Counted from the stretch's first letter, positions 11,370-24,081 are shown. The stretch is 64,000 bases of DNA from Zerene cesonia (GCF_012273895.1 NC_052107.1:310001-374000), one strand, 5' to 3'. The notes: a model not told the origin generated them from the letters alone. A program made the numbers and translations.

Positions 11370-11500
11370 TAATAAAGTATGAAATATAGTCGCTTTCCGC
11401 CATCTGCGTGTGTGTATGCTTAGATCTTTAAAATTACCCAACAGATTTTGATGGTTTTTTTTAATAGATTGAGTGATTTAAGAGAATGATTTATAAATAT
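11370..11500 (+). mobile_element. Helitron-like 5' fragment, GCTTAGATCTTTAAAATT subfamily
   Basis: TAGTCGCTTTCCGCCATCTG, GTATGCTTAGATCTTTAAAA and ACCCAACAGATTTTGATGG, followed by GATTGAGTGATTTAAGAG, match the copies at 2995 and 61902. The 3' hairpin end is missing. Confidence 0.6.
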
Positions 11501-13018
11501 TATTTGAACGAAATAAACAGGAAGGAACAGCAAATCATTTGGCTATTTAAAAAAATCTATTTTTTTCTACTTCTGCATAAGATATATAAATCAAACATTT
11601 CGGATATAACAAGTCAGAATTTTTAAACACAACTCTTCTGAGAACCCTTAACTCTCTTCCGTGGAAGCGGTACCTTTGAACGCTAATAAAATAATATTAA
11701 AATAAAGGAGTGCTTCAGGTGAGGGCCCACGCGCCGCTGAGCAAGACATCAAAGGAATGCTTCAATTACTGGCCTAATTGGCTTGACCGTGGTGCGGGAA
11801 GCTAGCTTGGCGCTGGACCTTATAATTAACGTGATATTAAATAACAAATATAGTTCTTAAAAAGTTAAGTTAGTTAAAAGTTAAGAAACACGCTTTAATG
11901 ATAGTATCAAATAAATTTTCTAACTTTCTCTCATTCAGAATATATGCAAGAAAATTGTTTAATTCTCGCGATTTTATATTAATATATATCATCGATCCCC
12001 GATAAGTGTGAAAAATATGAAAATCTGCCTGTTCAAAGCGCGTCAAAATGGATGCTATGACAGTCGGCTATATACAAACACACAAACATACCGGTGAAGT
12101 TAATAAATGCGTATTCAAAAACAGATATATTGATTCTATTAATGCTGCTGTTTGGCAGTTTATTGTTTATGCACTAGTTAAATCGTGGTGTAAATGTGTA
12201 TTCAGTTTCGGTTTCGAGTCTTAGTTTTAAAATGTTTCATCTAATTGATATTTTAATACATCAAGTACAAAAAGAATTAAAGATAGGTATTTTTATATTA
12301 TTTTTCGATGCGGATTCCGTGCATAATAATTTAAAAAAAAGGAATGCAACATTTTAGCGCTAGCAAATTAATACATATTTTTATTAAAATTAGTACTTGC
12401 CAAAATAAAAAGTTGTTGAGCGTCTGTCGGTGGACAAGCGGAGTTTGAGACGAGACTCGAGATGAGATCAAAAGTTTTAAAACCACGCGGGGAAAGATAG
12501 CATTTTGCGACTTTTTCATAAAACCGAATTAAAAAACTATACGTAATTAATTCGCTTTTATGAAGGAATACTAACTAATTGCTAGCGATATACAGTATGT
12601 ACATGTATTATTACAATTGCTTGTTTTTTGTTCAAGCATTTCAGTTTTAATTAATTTTAGCTGTGAAAAGGTGAAACACAGGATAACAACACTGCATTTT
12701 GCTATTTTTGTCACACACAAACAAGCAAGTTTTACTCAGATCGATCAGACTTAGTGGTCAAGGTATCAAAATCGGGAAAATCAATCAAACTCCCAATAAT
12801 TAGCCGCATGTACAGTGAAACTATCAGTTCTATAACCGAAGGAGCCTCAGGGAATAAGACGAGGGAGATATTTCATTAAGCGACTGCCTACACACTGGAT
12901 CAGCTAGATGCAAGGCAACTTACACTTCAAAACAATGCTGAAAGGTGATCGCATTTCCAAGTAAATATTTAATCGGAAGCTGTTAATGTATTAGTCCCAC
13001 AGATAGTCACAAGCGATC
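11501..13018. other. Non-coding, nothing recognised
   Basis: AT-rich. The 62-codon open frame at 12331-12519 (-) shows no protein signature. Confidence 0.35.
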
Positions 13019-13110
13019 CCGGCTCCGTAGCTAAGTGGTGTTACGGCGCTTGCCTTCCTTAGCACTGACCATGGGGGTAGGGTCGTGAACCATTGAATCG
13101 CTGAGATATT
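13019..13110 (+). repeat. Possible decayed tRNA-derived SINE head
   Basis: GGCTCCGTAGCTAAGTGGTG followed by TTACGGCGCTTGCCTTCC resembles a tRNA D-arm and anticodon region (A box), and GGGTCGTGAACC could be a degraded B box. It does not fold as a complete tRNA, and no second copy is in the window. Confidence 0.35.
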
Positions 13111-13784
13111 TGTTACTTGGCTTTACGTATTTGTTTGAATTTTACGTTACGGTCGGTTCTTGTATGAACACCGTATCAGTATTTAGTTTCTATCACGCGT
13201 TGTTTTTATTATAAAAATAAAAAGCGTGTAATAAAGTTTAATGTCTCAGTTTCTACATAGTTTCTATATATATAGACGTAACGAAACAGACATAATATCA
13301 TTCCAAAGTATTCAAAGAAAATCGAAATAATAATGTCTTAAATATAAGTTAATATTACTGTTTTGTATTAGATATTTTGGATCACAAAAATGGAATATTA
13401 TTATTTTGATTTCATTTGATTATTACTTAGATATATATTTCAGCAAATTATTTTTTTTTATTAGCTAACCTTGCGTAATTAAAAGGCAGTTTGACTTGTA
13501 TTTTGTTTAAGAACAACAACTGTATGATATCCATGTTTATAGCAGCTAGTAAAGCTGCCAGTGGAGGCAAAATTTCCAATGGTCAAGGGACAAGGGTCCG
13601 AATTAATCTTAGGTCGGATTTTAGTAAAGACAAATATGGCGGCCGCTTACTAAATGGGTGGAAATTATTGAATTAAGGGGTACTCTTACGGATGTAAGTG
13701 CTGTGGGCTTCGTATCTGAATATGTGTTATAATAGAAAAGTACACGTATGTTTGTTTTATTACAAAATATAGAATTTTCATGGG
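13111..13784. other. Non-coding, nothing recognised
   Basis: AT-rich. Overlapping short frames near 13491-13806 run partly into the next repeat and are not genes. Confidence 0.3.
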
Positions 13785-13980
13785 GTAGTCGAGCACGCTT
13801 CAACACGAATTGGGCCAGCTCGCAGCGGGTAACCCCACCTCACTGAAAACCGGCCTGAAGGAGCATGTTACTGTATTTCGTACGGTGAGTGGGGGAGCAG
13901 GATGCCCTACCTCTGCAAATGTTACGGCGGTGATGACCGATTACCATCAGGCGAACCACCACTCAGCTTATTACCACTTA
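13785..13980 (+). repeat. SINE-like repeat, CGAGCACG family
   Basis: TAGTCGAGCACGCTTCAACA, GGGCCAGCTCGCAGCGGGTA and TTTCGTACGGTGAGTGGGGG match the repeat at 499. The end (GATTACCATCAGGCGAACCA, then CC) is a tail motif widely dispersed in Lepidoptera. Confidence 0.65.
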
Positions 13981-15528
13981 TGACTTTAGAAAAAGCTATT
14001 AAAAACCTTAAATAAACGGTTCACTAAGAAGCTCTGCCATACCGAGGCTATACACGTGTCTGAAACGATTCTACCAGCACGCGAATGAAGGCGAAAACAG
14101 TACAAAGGTCACGCCGTAAAACAACAATGTGTTAACTCGAAACAAACATAAGCCCAAGACGCTGAGACAATTTACATGTTGTAATTTTAATTAGGATTCC
14201 GCAACGGTCAACAGTTGGACAATGGGCCGGGTTCTACCTAATGTTAATTTAATCCGGCTCGAAGGACCAAACCTAAAAGTTGTGACTTTACGTCTTGTGT
14301 TGTTCTTGGGTGTTTATATTTGGGTATTTGGTGCAAGAGTTAAGAATCATTTTAAGGATTGGTTTGGAAAATATCCCAATAGTTTTTTTTTGTTTATTTA
14401 AAATGATCATAACTTTAACTGTGATGAAAATATTCATAAATTGAGATTTCTTTTTTATTTTTAGTTTTATTTCATTGAAATTTTTATGAGAATGATTGTT
14501 AAGACTAGAAATAAAATAAAAAAAAATAAATAATTTCCTTAAAAGGCCGGTAGCAAATTCTTAAGGATTCTTGTAAAGGCATCATCATGGCTGGTGGTGG
14601 TCGCTCGCTACGGGGCGAGCACCTACATCGTTTGCCCGCTTTTTTATAAAAATAATCTTTTACTTTTTTTTATGGCATATTTTTTCAATTGAACATCCAA
14701 CTATACCTAAAATTTGCGCTTTAACAAAATGTATAATATTCTAATAAATATATAATAATTAATATAACATGTTTTATTTCAGCACACAATCCCCCACTAT
14801 GAACGGCACAAAGCCACGTGTTAAGTTTGCGTATAATTAAGGGGAATAATTCAACGGACCCTTGAGGTCAAGCCAGTGCCGGCTGAACCTGTCGCCAAGA
14901 CATTCTCGGTAATGCCTATAAAATTATTCGAATTCGTAGACAACATTTGGCGTTATTATTGAACACAGGTTATGTAAAAAAGGTGATGGTGACAGCTACT
15001 GCATTCTTTAGCTTATTGCTTTGCTGTTTGTTTATCACCTCTGACTGAAATGAAAATAATATGAATAAAAGAACATGAACTAAACATCTTACCGACAAAC
15101 GATATGACTTTAAATCAAATACTAATTGATATAAGGATAGCCAATTCATTGTCGAAATAAACAAAATTTACAAGTATCAGTGCAATGTTTTATAACTTAT
15201 TATCAAAGTTTGCAGCGTTACCAACCATTTTAAAATAGTACATAAATTGTTATAGGTATTCCTCCTTTTATTTATTTTCCATTAGATAATGCTTCCACAT
15301 GTGCCTAAAAAATCAGTGATATTTTTGGAAGAATACGCGATGTCAGGGAATTTAAAGAGACACACGAAATATGTTTATAAGGAGCAACGTGCCTTGATTT
15401 ATAACGATCTGTGGGATGCGGTCTAATACGCGATTATTATAGTGCAAGTTAGAAGCTATTGCGATATAATAAAAATACAAAAGTACCCACATAAACCACG
15501 CCAGTTTTAGATTATAGATAGATATCAA
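13981..15528. other. Non-coding with a small repeat tail
   Basis: No gene recognised. At 14584-14645, TGGCTGGTGGTGGTCGCTCG to TCGTTTGCCCGCTTTTTT resembles the 3' tail of a dispersed lepidopteran retroposon (compare GCGGGCAAACGAGCAGGCG at 51673). The rest is AT-rich. Confidence 0.35.
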
Positions 15529-15660
15529 CTGAACGACAAACGCTGTTCTGCCATGCTCCTTAGCTCACTTTATTATTTAGGGTATGAAAATAGATATTAG
15601 CTGATTATCAGACCTACCCGATTCGCTCACAATATTTCATAACAAATCGCTAGTATGGTA
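15529..15660 (-). mobile_element. Helitron-like fragment, CCTCCGAAACGG subfamily
   Basis: Reading minus-strand motifs on the plus strand, ACAAACGCTGTTCTGCCATG, TATTATTTAGGGTATGAAAA and AGACCTACCCGATTCGCTCA correspond to the 3' half of the copies at 3984 and 31193. The 5' part is truncated. Confidence 0.6.
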
Positions 15661-15765
15661 ACTAACATTACGATAACTTTATGTGTTCGTAAATTACAGA
15701 GTAAATTACATCGCTGTCAATATTAAGAAAAACGTTTTTAGCATATAAACTGACGCTTAAGAAAA

Positions 15766-15900
15766 TCCTACTAATATTATAAATACGAAAGTTTGTAAGG
15801 ATGTTTGTGTGTTTGTTACTCTTTCACGCAAAAACTACGAACGAACGAACTGAACTTATTAAAAAGGGGTGGGAAAAACACGTATGCTTCGCTTATCCCC
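15766..15900 (+). mobile_element. Helitron-like 5' fragment
   Basis: It begins TCCTACTAATATTATAAATA and continues CGAAAGTTTGTAAGGATG and ACTCTTTCACGCAAAAACTA, the standard 5' end of the element at 29294. The sequence then diverges, and no CTAG end follows. Confidence 0.65.
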
Positions 15901-16109
15901 TTGCGCCATATACCATTTGATTTATCTGCAGAACAGGCTTCAAACTAATAACGAGCGAACTCGCGGGATCATGTATAGTCTCTTGTTTTCACGGATTTGT
16001 TAGGAACCTTTTATGTTTTATGTGTTTTGGTTAGCAAGTAAGTTCAGATACGAATTGGGATTTTTTGCAAATTCATGGACAGTGTGTGGGTTGGATGATT
16101 TTCGCGATA

Positions 16110-16285
16110 TCCAACTAATATTGTTTATGCTAAAATTTGTAAGAATAAATGGATGTTTGTTACTCTTTCACGCAATAACCGTAGAACGGATTTGGAAGAT
16201 ACTTAGCAGTGATGGAGCTAATTAGAGAATTACATAAAAAGTACATTTGCTTTTGCCCGCGGGTGAAACCGCGCGGCACGGCTAG
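16110..16285 (+). mobile_element. Helitron-like element
   Basis: The start TCCAACTAATATTG is followed by GTTACTCTTTCACGCAATAA and AGAACGGATTTGG. The terminus GCCCGCGGGTGAAACCGCGC, then GGCACGGCTAG at 16285, is a GC-rich hairpin plus CTAG. A 70-codon open frame overlapping it is not a gene. Confidence 0.75.
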
Positions 16286-16971
16286 CAAAATTAACATTTC
16301 ACCAAAACATACAGACACATAGACTAAATAACATTGAATAAAAGTAATTTATAATTACATGAAATTATATTACAACATTATTAAAAGTAAACAGTAATCT
16401 TGAGCAGATTTTCTGATCTACTTTAATAAATGATTCTACTTTGATTAATTAATTGTAGATAGTCAAAAACTTATTTATTCGTATTGTATCATATTTTAGC
16501 GATCAAACAGTTTTATTAATAGTAATAAATAGTCCATTACCATTTGTAATTCTTCAAAAAAGGGAATACCCAAAAACAATATAAAAAATGAAACCGCGGC
16601 CTTCCCGAGCCCTTCGCTGATTATCTTAGGGCGTGACAACTCCACCTTATATTTATGGGTCGCGTCTGCTGATGACAAGAAATGAACAAGGGAATTATGC
16701 ACTTGTAATGTGAAAATAATATAAGCTGTATCAGAATACAAAATTTACTTTTTTGTATAAGTATATTGAGTAAACTTAACTCCTGTGCCTTAAACTTAAT
16801 GATATTAATACAGTGTATAGAATTTAACGTTAAAAGGCCATCAATAGGACTCTAATGGCTTTTATCATATTTAATTATAATTTTCAAAAGATTCCAATAA
16901 AACATTCAGAGAATTTGAAGTTGTCAACAATGACGATTCATCATCTTTAGTCCCATTTTTCGTCTTTATTG
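16286..16971. other. Non-coding, nothing recognised
   Basis: AT-rich. The 81-codon frame at 16496-16741 (-) has no recognisable domain. Confidence 0.35.
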
Positions 16972-17150
16972 CTACATCCGACTTCGGCCACATGGTTTAA
17001 GGAAATTCCTATATAAATAAGATGTTTTACAGTGGTAAAAAAAAGCCTCTATCACTCTCTAGCCTTCTAACTTCATAAGTCATACCACATTAAATGATCG
17101 TTGCGACTTTAAGAGAGCGAAACAAAGACGCACATTTAGTATATTACATA
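16972..17150 (-). mobile_element. Helitron-like or related repeat, GGAAATTCCTATATAAATAA subfamily
   Basis: GACTTCGGCCACATGGTTTA, GGAAATTCCTATATAAATAA, GATGTTTTACAGTGGTAAAA and TATCACTCTCTAGCCTTCTA match the diverged copy at 53195-53335. The order fits the minus orientation of an element whose GC-rich 3' end (TCGGCCACATGG) lies on the left. Confidence 0.5.
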
Positions 17151-18476
17151 TTAATAAGGATAGAAACTTACAAGGATAGCCCTGCCATAGTTAAAAACAC
17201 ACATTTTTAATGAAACATGAAAAACCTTGTTATCATTATTTCAAACGATTATTATTTATGTGATAAACATACCTGATAAAGTCATATAAATTTCGAAGCA
17301 GGCAATTCAGCCAGCACTTTATACAAGATGCAATTGGACCGTATAAAGGCGTGCAAAAACGCGTTCAAACCATAAAACCGTAATAGTTGTCAAATATACA
17401 TTATTTAATACGCAATAAAGTTGAATAAACTACGTATTAAAGAATTAAAAAAGCGGGCGGGGAGCCAATGCACGGGATAAATCTTGGAATTAAGGAGATA
17501 GTTCTGAGATGGCGGCCTGGTGTCAAAAATATTCGTGTAGATATAAATTGGAGTATTTGTGACGGATTTAAAGCTACGCTTGAACAGAACACAGAATCAA
17601 AGAACCTATTCAAAACGATGAAGTAATTAATTGTTCTATTATTTAGAATATACAAATAGGTAAAGTATATCTTATGTTTAAGAATGTCCTGTATACTTAA
17701 AAGCTTTACCCACACATTTTCAGAAGCCTTGCAAATAAATGGGTGTTAGTATACGTATACAACTAGGTAAAACACCAGCGGCTGCTCGCTGTGACATTAA
17801 AAAAAACCTGGTAAATATAGTACTTATTGAATTCAAATACATATTACAAGGCCCAGCAATGGTATACAAATATATTGAAAAACGAATGATAACCTTTATT
17901 ATGAATTAAAAAAAAATTTGTAAAATATAGAGATACAGCCAGGGCGGGATTACAAGCGTCATTTCATCATTGCTTCATTAATTCCATAAGTAATTCACAT
18001 CCAGCGCAACTACGCCATTAAAACCTTCAAGGCAATAAAATTCATGCAGTTTTGAGTTTTTTTTATAAATAGACGACCGCCAAAATGCAAATGTGCCTCT
18101 CCTGAAACATTATTTGTTAAAATTAAAAACATGGAACGCGTTGAGGGCAGACAATTGTAATGCAAATCGCCACCTTCAAGAGAAAGGGAGTTCAAAGAAT
18201 TGGCGTACGCGGAGAGCTGGCTGGCGGTTTGTCTATGTGATCTGATAACTATACATATAGTGTGATTTGTATTTAGTTGTACTGTCATGATTGATTATTA
18301 TTTAGTGCTGTGAGAGACTGGTGGGTGAAATAAGAGTCAAAATAACATGAACAAATTTTTTCGTTACGTTCATGCATTCTGCATATAAAATTATAAACTA
18401 TCAGCTTTACCTAGGACGTCGTGATGGACAAGAATGTTAATACCTTATTTTTATTACTAAAACAAAAAAAATTAAT
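17151..18476. other. Non-coding, nothing recognised
   Basis: AT-rich. Two 92-codon open frames (17437-17715 and 18010-18288, both -) show no recognisable family, splice context or coding bias. Confidence 0.35.
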
Positions 18477-18650
18477 TAATATCTGTATTTAGATATGAAA
18501 GACTATGTAACGGCTTTAAAGCGCGATTTATTCATTACATTTTCAACTTTTCGAATAGGTTACAGCGAGTGTGGTCACGGGTCAAAAGTATTTTATTCCT
18601 AAATGTATCATACTCGGGTGAAAACAAACACAAGAAAATAATATCTGTAT
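18477..18650 (+). mobile_element. Hairpin-bearing element, copy 1, with 12-bp target duplication
   Basis: TAATATCTGTAT occurs at 18477-18488 and again at 18639-18650, flanking an insert of 150 bp. The insert has a decayed left arm (GAAAGACTATGTAACGGCTT), the spacer motif CGCGATTTATTCATTACATT, then GGTTACAGCGAGTGTGGTCA and CGGGT. The tail is CTAAATGTATCATACTCGGG followed by AAACAAACACAAGAAAA. Arms, spacer and tail are shared with the copies at 29143 and 31618. Confidence 0.65.
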
Positions 18651-19059
18651 GTTTATGATCATTGAACATAATGCGCTCTACTGACGAGTGCTTTCCACGA
18701 CACAGAGCAATTTTAATGCTATATCGATTAAGACAGTCGTCTCTCGTTCTATAACACAGGAATTTATAATATACTTTTTTATTTGGAGTTAAGTGTTGAG
18801 CAGCTATAAGGGGCAGAGCAAATGACGCAATACTGGAGCGAAGCGGGTGTCGGCTGAGAAATGAGGTTATTATTTATGTTAATTCTAACTCTAAGTGACG
18901 TCTTACCTTTAAGGGTTGCCACGTTGGGGTAGCATGCAATAAACGGCTATTAATGTATGTAATGGTTGAGGGTGTAATGGAAAAATGAGATTATGGATTC
19001 CTAATGGTATTCGTGCGTCTGGTAGAAAAGTCTGGAACGTTCGTACAGAAGCGATCGTA
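18651..19059. other. Non-coding, nothing recognised
   Basis: No feature is supported here. Confidence 0.3.
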
Positions 19060-19196
19060 TCTATACTAATATTATAAAGGTGAAGAGTTTGTTTGTTTGT
19101 TTGAAAAATTCTTTGTTTGTGTTAGATAGCCCATTTATTGAGGAAGGCTATATATGGCTATATATGTACCACGGGTGAAGCCGGGCGGACCGCTAG
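19060..19196 (+). mobile_element. Helitron-like element, GAAGAGTTTGTTTG subfamily (internally deleted)
   Basis: It starts TCTATACTAATATTATAAAG and has GAAGAGTTTGTTTGTTTGTT and TTAGATAGCCCATTTATTGA. The end GTACCACGGGTGAAGCCGGG plus CGGACCGCTAG closes at 19196. Minus-strand relatives at 46470 and 57750 retain a middle block that is missing here. Confidence 0.75.
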
Positions 19197-20477
19197 TCTG
19201 TGATATGGTTTGATGGATTTTCGGTGAAATTTGTTAAAAAAGTGTTATAATTAACGGAAATAATAAGTTAACACAAAAGGTTTTATTCACATACATTTAG
19301 TTATTGAATTCCCAAGATTGTTTCCGGATCATTTTAGCAGGTCGCAAGTCGGTCATAGCCCAAGTTTGAACAATATACGTTTCCTTAGCTGCAAGCAAAT
19401 CCATTCCGCCAACCCTACATAGCGGCAACTTTTTCTCAACTCACCGCCGTAATTGTGCCACTTTACATAATGTCTATTTTAGTGGCGCGAGCATTTTTCA
19501 AGCTACCCTAATGAGCCGCGAACGCTCGTAATGTAAGGTAACTCATTTGCACATTTCGGATTTATGGCGACGTTAAGTGAACTCGATCGACTGTGCCCTT
19601 ACGCAATCGTTTTTGTCATCAGATTTTATTTTGTAATGGTCTTAGCGGCAACAGCGGGCGATCTTGAGATGCTGAGCTATGTTGAAGATTTCTCATAGAA
19701 TATAAGGTATTGTATGTCTGTTGTTTATTATTGTTGATTAAGTAGATATTTTATTGATGTTTTCTTTTGATTCTGCGTTTTTAACTAAGAAATAGATATA
19801 TGAACTAAATAAACTTTCGCATTTGCACTTTTTCATCACGTTTTGCAACCAAAATCTTGCGATAAGTTGTTAGCAATGCATTACTATTACACATGCGCCT
19901 TTAAGTTTTATTTATTTATTTCTTATCCGTTTCTATTTATTCAAGTAGATCTAATACAATTAAATGACACCTTGACACCTATTTACATAAAAAAAAAACA
20001 AAATTTTTCACACGTTAGTTTTAGTCTGCATCAATCCGTTTAAAACTAATCAAATATACACAACATAGCGGCATCCCAACCAGACAGAGGCTTACACCAG
20101 GCCTGTCCCGGCCAAAGCCTCGCGAAGCGTTCGTCCCATAAATACCAGTTATGCCCCGTATATGAGACGAATTGCTAATGCGCATTACCAACTTTCCACT
20201 TCGACGCCGGATTTATGGTCCCACAAATCCTGCTACCTTGTCCGTCCTAAGTTTAAACGAGATCAGGATATTTACAAACTTATAAAATCCTGTTAATGTG
20301 GACTTGGAGTTACGGTATTAAAATAGTGCTATTTTTTTAATAGGGAAGCCAGGGGTGCAGTGGGCTAGCTTAATTTCAGTTTGCTACGGGTAGCGAATTC
20401 AAAGTAAGCTATCGTAATCATGTGTACCATAAAAAAATGTATAGTATGCACATGATTAAAATTTGATAAAATAAAAC
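19197..20477. other. Non-coding, unique-looking
   Basis: No gene recognised. The block 19320-19640 has moderate GC and many CpGs and could be conserved non-coding DNA. Nothing else is supported. Confidence 0.35.
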
Positions 20478-20675
20478 CTGCTGTTATTATAAATGCGAAA
20501 GTTTGTTAGTATGGATGGATGAATGTTTGTTTCTCTTTCGCATAAAAACTACTTAATGGAATTATATGAAACTATACAATTATAGAATTTGTACATCAGA
20601 ATAAGACATGAGCTATATAAATACTTGCTATTGCCTGTAGATTAGTCCGTGGGTGATACCGCGCGGTGCAGCTAG
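20478..20675 (+). mobile_element. Helitron-like element
   Basis: TTATTATAAATGCGAAAGTT, then TGTTTCTCTTTCGCATAAAA and ACTACTTAATGGAATT, follow the order of the 29294 copy. The end is GTGGGTGATACCGCGCGGTG, then CAGCTAG at 20675. The middle is divergent. Confidence 0.75.
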
Positions 20676-21224
20676 TATTTTTCATAAAAGGTGCATTGAT
20701 GGTGATAAAAACATCCTTAGAATAAAAGTTTGATTTCTGATCTTCAATAAATCAATGAAAAATTCTATCAAATTCCGAATTTGATATTTAGATATTTGGA
20801 TTTTATTTGTATAAATAAACCACTAGTATGATCGATTAGTACCAACTCCTTTTCTAACAAGTAAAGACGCAAGCAAATTCGGAATTTTAAAGTTGAAACG
20901 ACATAAAAACCTGCGACCCGATCTCTAAAGTAAGGTCATAAAATAATTTTAAAACATCCGCATAATCTCATACTAGGTGCTATGTTTGTCCGCCATAAAA
21001 CTCATGCGCACACCCGGTTCCGCCTGCCGGCTGGTCGCACCTGGCCACATCACAAGATATCGAGGCGAACTATAACTGGCGTTTAATGATCATTTTGCGA
21101 ATGTTTATGAGATCGTTATTATTCATAATGGATGATTGTCGGACTAAGTTTAGAATAGTTTGTTAGGTGAAAAATATAAAGGAAAGTGAGTTGAGTCATT
21201 TTTTTATGTCATAGTCGGTATTGG
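20676..21224. other. Non-coding, nothing recognised
   Basis: AT-rich with one GC-richer patch at 21000-21060. No frame or repeat is assigned. Confidence 0.3.
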
Positions 21225-21330
21225 AGCTGGTGGGTCGGCTGATGGTAAACGTTATCACCGCCCATGAACATGCGGAGAAGAGTTAGGTTGATTGCAATTT
21301 CTTACGCCTCTACAAGGGTTTAAAAAGGAA
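21225..21330 (-). repeat. Retroposon 3'-tail fragment
   Basis: GGAGCTGGTGGGTCGGCTGA, TGGTAAACGTTATCACCGCC and TTACGCCTCTACAAGG form the dispersed lepidopteran tail motif. It is the reverse complement of the CCATCAGGCGAACCACC type seen at 13950. Only the tail is present. Confidence 0.5.
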
Positions 21331-21337
21331 TTTTAAT

Positions 21338-21392
21338 TCGTTCCATGAAAATTGTTTTTGATCACGCGGCCGAAGTTGCGGGCAACAGCTAG
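21338..21392 (+). mobile_element. Helitron-like 3' end fragment
   Basis: CACGCGGCCGAAGTTGCGGG followed by CAACAGCTAG is a typical hairpin-plus-CTAG terminus. The body upstream is missing or unrecognisable. Confidence 0.5.
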
Positions 21393-21722
21393 TAGACGTA
21401 TAAACAAGCTCACAAAATCTCTTAAGCACTTAACAATCAGACAAACAAGTGAACTTTCCCATACAATATCAGCAACAACATTAAGCCTCCGAAATGGCAT
21501 TACATTTATAACTTTTTGTTTCGCTTCGTCCGCCACCTGCAACAACAGTCGTTACATAAATAATACCAAATACGGTGTTTACTCCGCGACACGCGTTTTT
21601 CACGATATGACAGGGCTTCCACGGGATAGATTAGAAGTTTTTGGTTGTTTTTTTTTTCTAAATGTAAGGATAATACACAATAGCATCTAAACTAAAAATA
21701 CATTTGATTTTTTGACATGTCA

Positions 21723-21926
21723 TCTACTATATAAAAATAAGTCGGGTTTTCCTTCCTGACGCTATAACTCCAGAACGCACGAACCGATTTCCACGGTTTT
21801 GCATTCGTTGGAAAGGTCTTGGGCTCCGTGAGGTTTATAGCAAAGAAAATTCCGGAAAAATTTAAACAGAAAAGCGGGAAAAACGAAGCCATCTGGTGGC
21901 GAAACGGAGTTCGCCGAGTTTGCTAG
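21723..21926 (+). mobile_element. Helitron-like element, GAACGCACGAACCGATTTCC subfamily
   Basis: It starts TCTACTATATAAAAATAAGT, then CGGGTTTTCCTTCCTGACGC and AGAACGCACGAACCGATTTC. CATTCGTTGGAAAGGTCTTG follows, and it ends CGAGTTTGCTAG at 21926. Both the 5' TC and 3' CTAG are present. It is the only copy of this subfamily in the window. Confidence 0.7.
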
Positions 21927-21982
21927 TTATGTATATATGTTAGTAATGTTTAAATACAAAAATTACTGGATTGATTTCCAAA

Positions 21983-22064
21983 ATTCTATCACTGTTAGAG
22001 AGTTGCTACTTTTTTGAGTGACTAGCAAGGCATGAACCACGGGCGAAGCCAGGCGTAGCGCTAG
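21983..22064 (+). mobile_element. Helitron-like 3' fragment, GAAGAGTTTGTTTG subfamily
   Basis: A possible remnant CACTGTTAGAGAG is followed by ACCACGGGCGAAGCCAGGCG and TAGCGCTAG, ending at 22064. The terminus resembles the 19060 copy. The 5' part is not recognisable. Confidence 0.5.
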
Positions 22065-23929
22065 ACTTTTTACAACTAATGTAGTTATTATGAAGTGTTT
22101 CGTAAAACGTTTCATGAATTTAATATGATCATATTGAACTATACTTCAAGCAAGGAGAATCAAAATAAATACGATTCGTTCGATATCTATTAAAAAATAT
22201 ATAAAATATTAAAAAAAATACATAAACAATACTAAACCATTATGTTAAAATTATTTATAGGTTAACAATAAAATGTAATCAGTCAATCTGGGAAACTGAT
22301 CAACTTTTTGCTTCGATTTTCAGTCCTCCAAACACCGTACTTACGAGAATTTAAATAAATAAATAGCAAAAAGATGAAGTTAGCATCTTAAAACATTTCC
22401 ATTTTCGACATCCAAAGCGTCTCACAGTTCGACATTTCTTAATGACACAAATAAACAGAGTCAAGGTGGCGTTTATGGCATCAGCACCATTGAATACCTT
22501 TTGTGATGGTAATAAAATCGGTTTTTCATCGCCATTGGAGGGTAGCGGAAAGATTGCGGCACTCCTGTAAATATTTATGAAGCGTATTTGTTCAACTTTG
22601 CCTTTTTCGTAAAATACTTGTAACCATATGGGTTTTGAAAATAAACAAATTTGGAGTTATGGTCCTTGGGTCAGTTGGAAGGGGTGAAATTGTAATGTTC
22701 ACATTTCAATGATACCTTTTTGTTTTTTAGGACAAATATTGTTGTTAGTAGTATCTAATAGTTATTTAGTAGTGTCTATTCAATTGGATATATTATGGAT
22801 AGCTGGGTTCTTCAACATACACTATTTTATTCATAAAAATTATTACAGTAACCGAACATAGCGATCAAAATAAATTTTCATTTTACATACAATAATCATA
22901 AATATAATGATCTCCTATTATTATTATTATTTTCATAATATTATTCCTTTGGGGGCAGAACTTTCCAAAATCCTCTTAGCAGATGATTATTATTATTATT
23001 CTTAGAGTTACATCATAGTAGCTGTCTATGCTTTAATTTCATCCCGATCGGTCCAGTTGATTGAGCTGTTGTTAGATCAGTGACTGACTGACGCTTAATA
23101 TATATTAAGATTTATTTATCACCCACAGCATTGTCGTAAGTAACATGAAAGTATATTAAATTAGCATAATATTAGGTTATTTAGTAATAGCTAATATTTC
23201 ACCAGAACTTATTCTAAACAAGAAAAACTAATAAAATCCCGCGTGTTATAACAAAACTAGGAAGACTCGAGCAAGTGCATAAATACGATCAGACTAATAA
23301 AGTATTCTAAGAAAATCACATCTCGTCTAAATCTCGTGCAAGAATGCAGAATATTTTTAATCAATACACATTATGTATCGGCGATACTGCCCCGGGCGCC
23401 AAGGGGATCTATTTTGAAAGCACAGTGGGCGGACATTGCAATACATTGAAGTCATATTGTGACTTATTAAAAAATTGTTTATAATAAGTATAACATAAAT
23501 TTAAATATTGTGATTATAATTGTCATTTCTATATTGTCAAAAACAAGATATGAATTTGTGTTTAAATAGAATAAATTAAGTAATAAATAACAAAAAACAT
23601 GTAACCAAGGAATTTAACAATAGATTAGTATTAAATAAGTCTCATTGGAATTTAATGATAAGACGTGTTAAAAGAATAAGACGAATAGAAGGTATAGGTT
23701 ATCTATTCAAAAATGTGAATAGACTAAATAAGACACAATAAGTTTATTTGTAAATAACCTCATGTTTTGTGGACTGATATTACTAATTAATTTGTAAAAT
23801 TTACTAAGTTATTACAGCTACGGGATAATTAATAGAAATACTACTATCCTCCTCCTCCTCGCGTAGTCAAAGAACTAAATTAACAGGCTCGGGGTTTTCC
23901 TCATATAGTTAGTTCCCTTTCCTGGTATT
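22065..23929. other. Non-coding with ATT microsatellites
   Basis: AT-rich. TTATTATTATTATT runs occur at about 22918-22932 and 22986-23000, and TCCTCCTCCTCC at about 23849. No gene recognised. Confidence 0.4.
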
Positions 23930-24081
23930 TCCGGAATACTATCCTATATCAAGGGATATGTCATATTATCTATTGCTCGGATCTTAAACTATCTGTATAC
24001 AAAATTTCACCCAAATCAGTTCAGTAGTTAAGGCGTAAAGAAGAGACAGAGTTAGTTTCACATTGATAATATTAGTAGGGA
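23930..24081 (-). mobile_element. Helitron-like remnant
   Basis: On the plus strand: GTATTTCCGGAATACTATCC, ATCTGTATACAAAATTTCAC, CCAAATCAGTTCAGTAGTTA and GATAATATTAGTAGGGA. Together they are the reversed 5' half of a TCCTACTAATATTAT... element. The GC-rich 3' end on the left is decayed. Confidence 0.6.

Noticed and set aside
21352..21690. 112-codon plus-strand frame with an overlapping minus frame
   Set aside because: It starts inside a Helitron-like end, shows no domain, and overlaps another equally long frame on the opposite strand.
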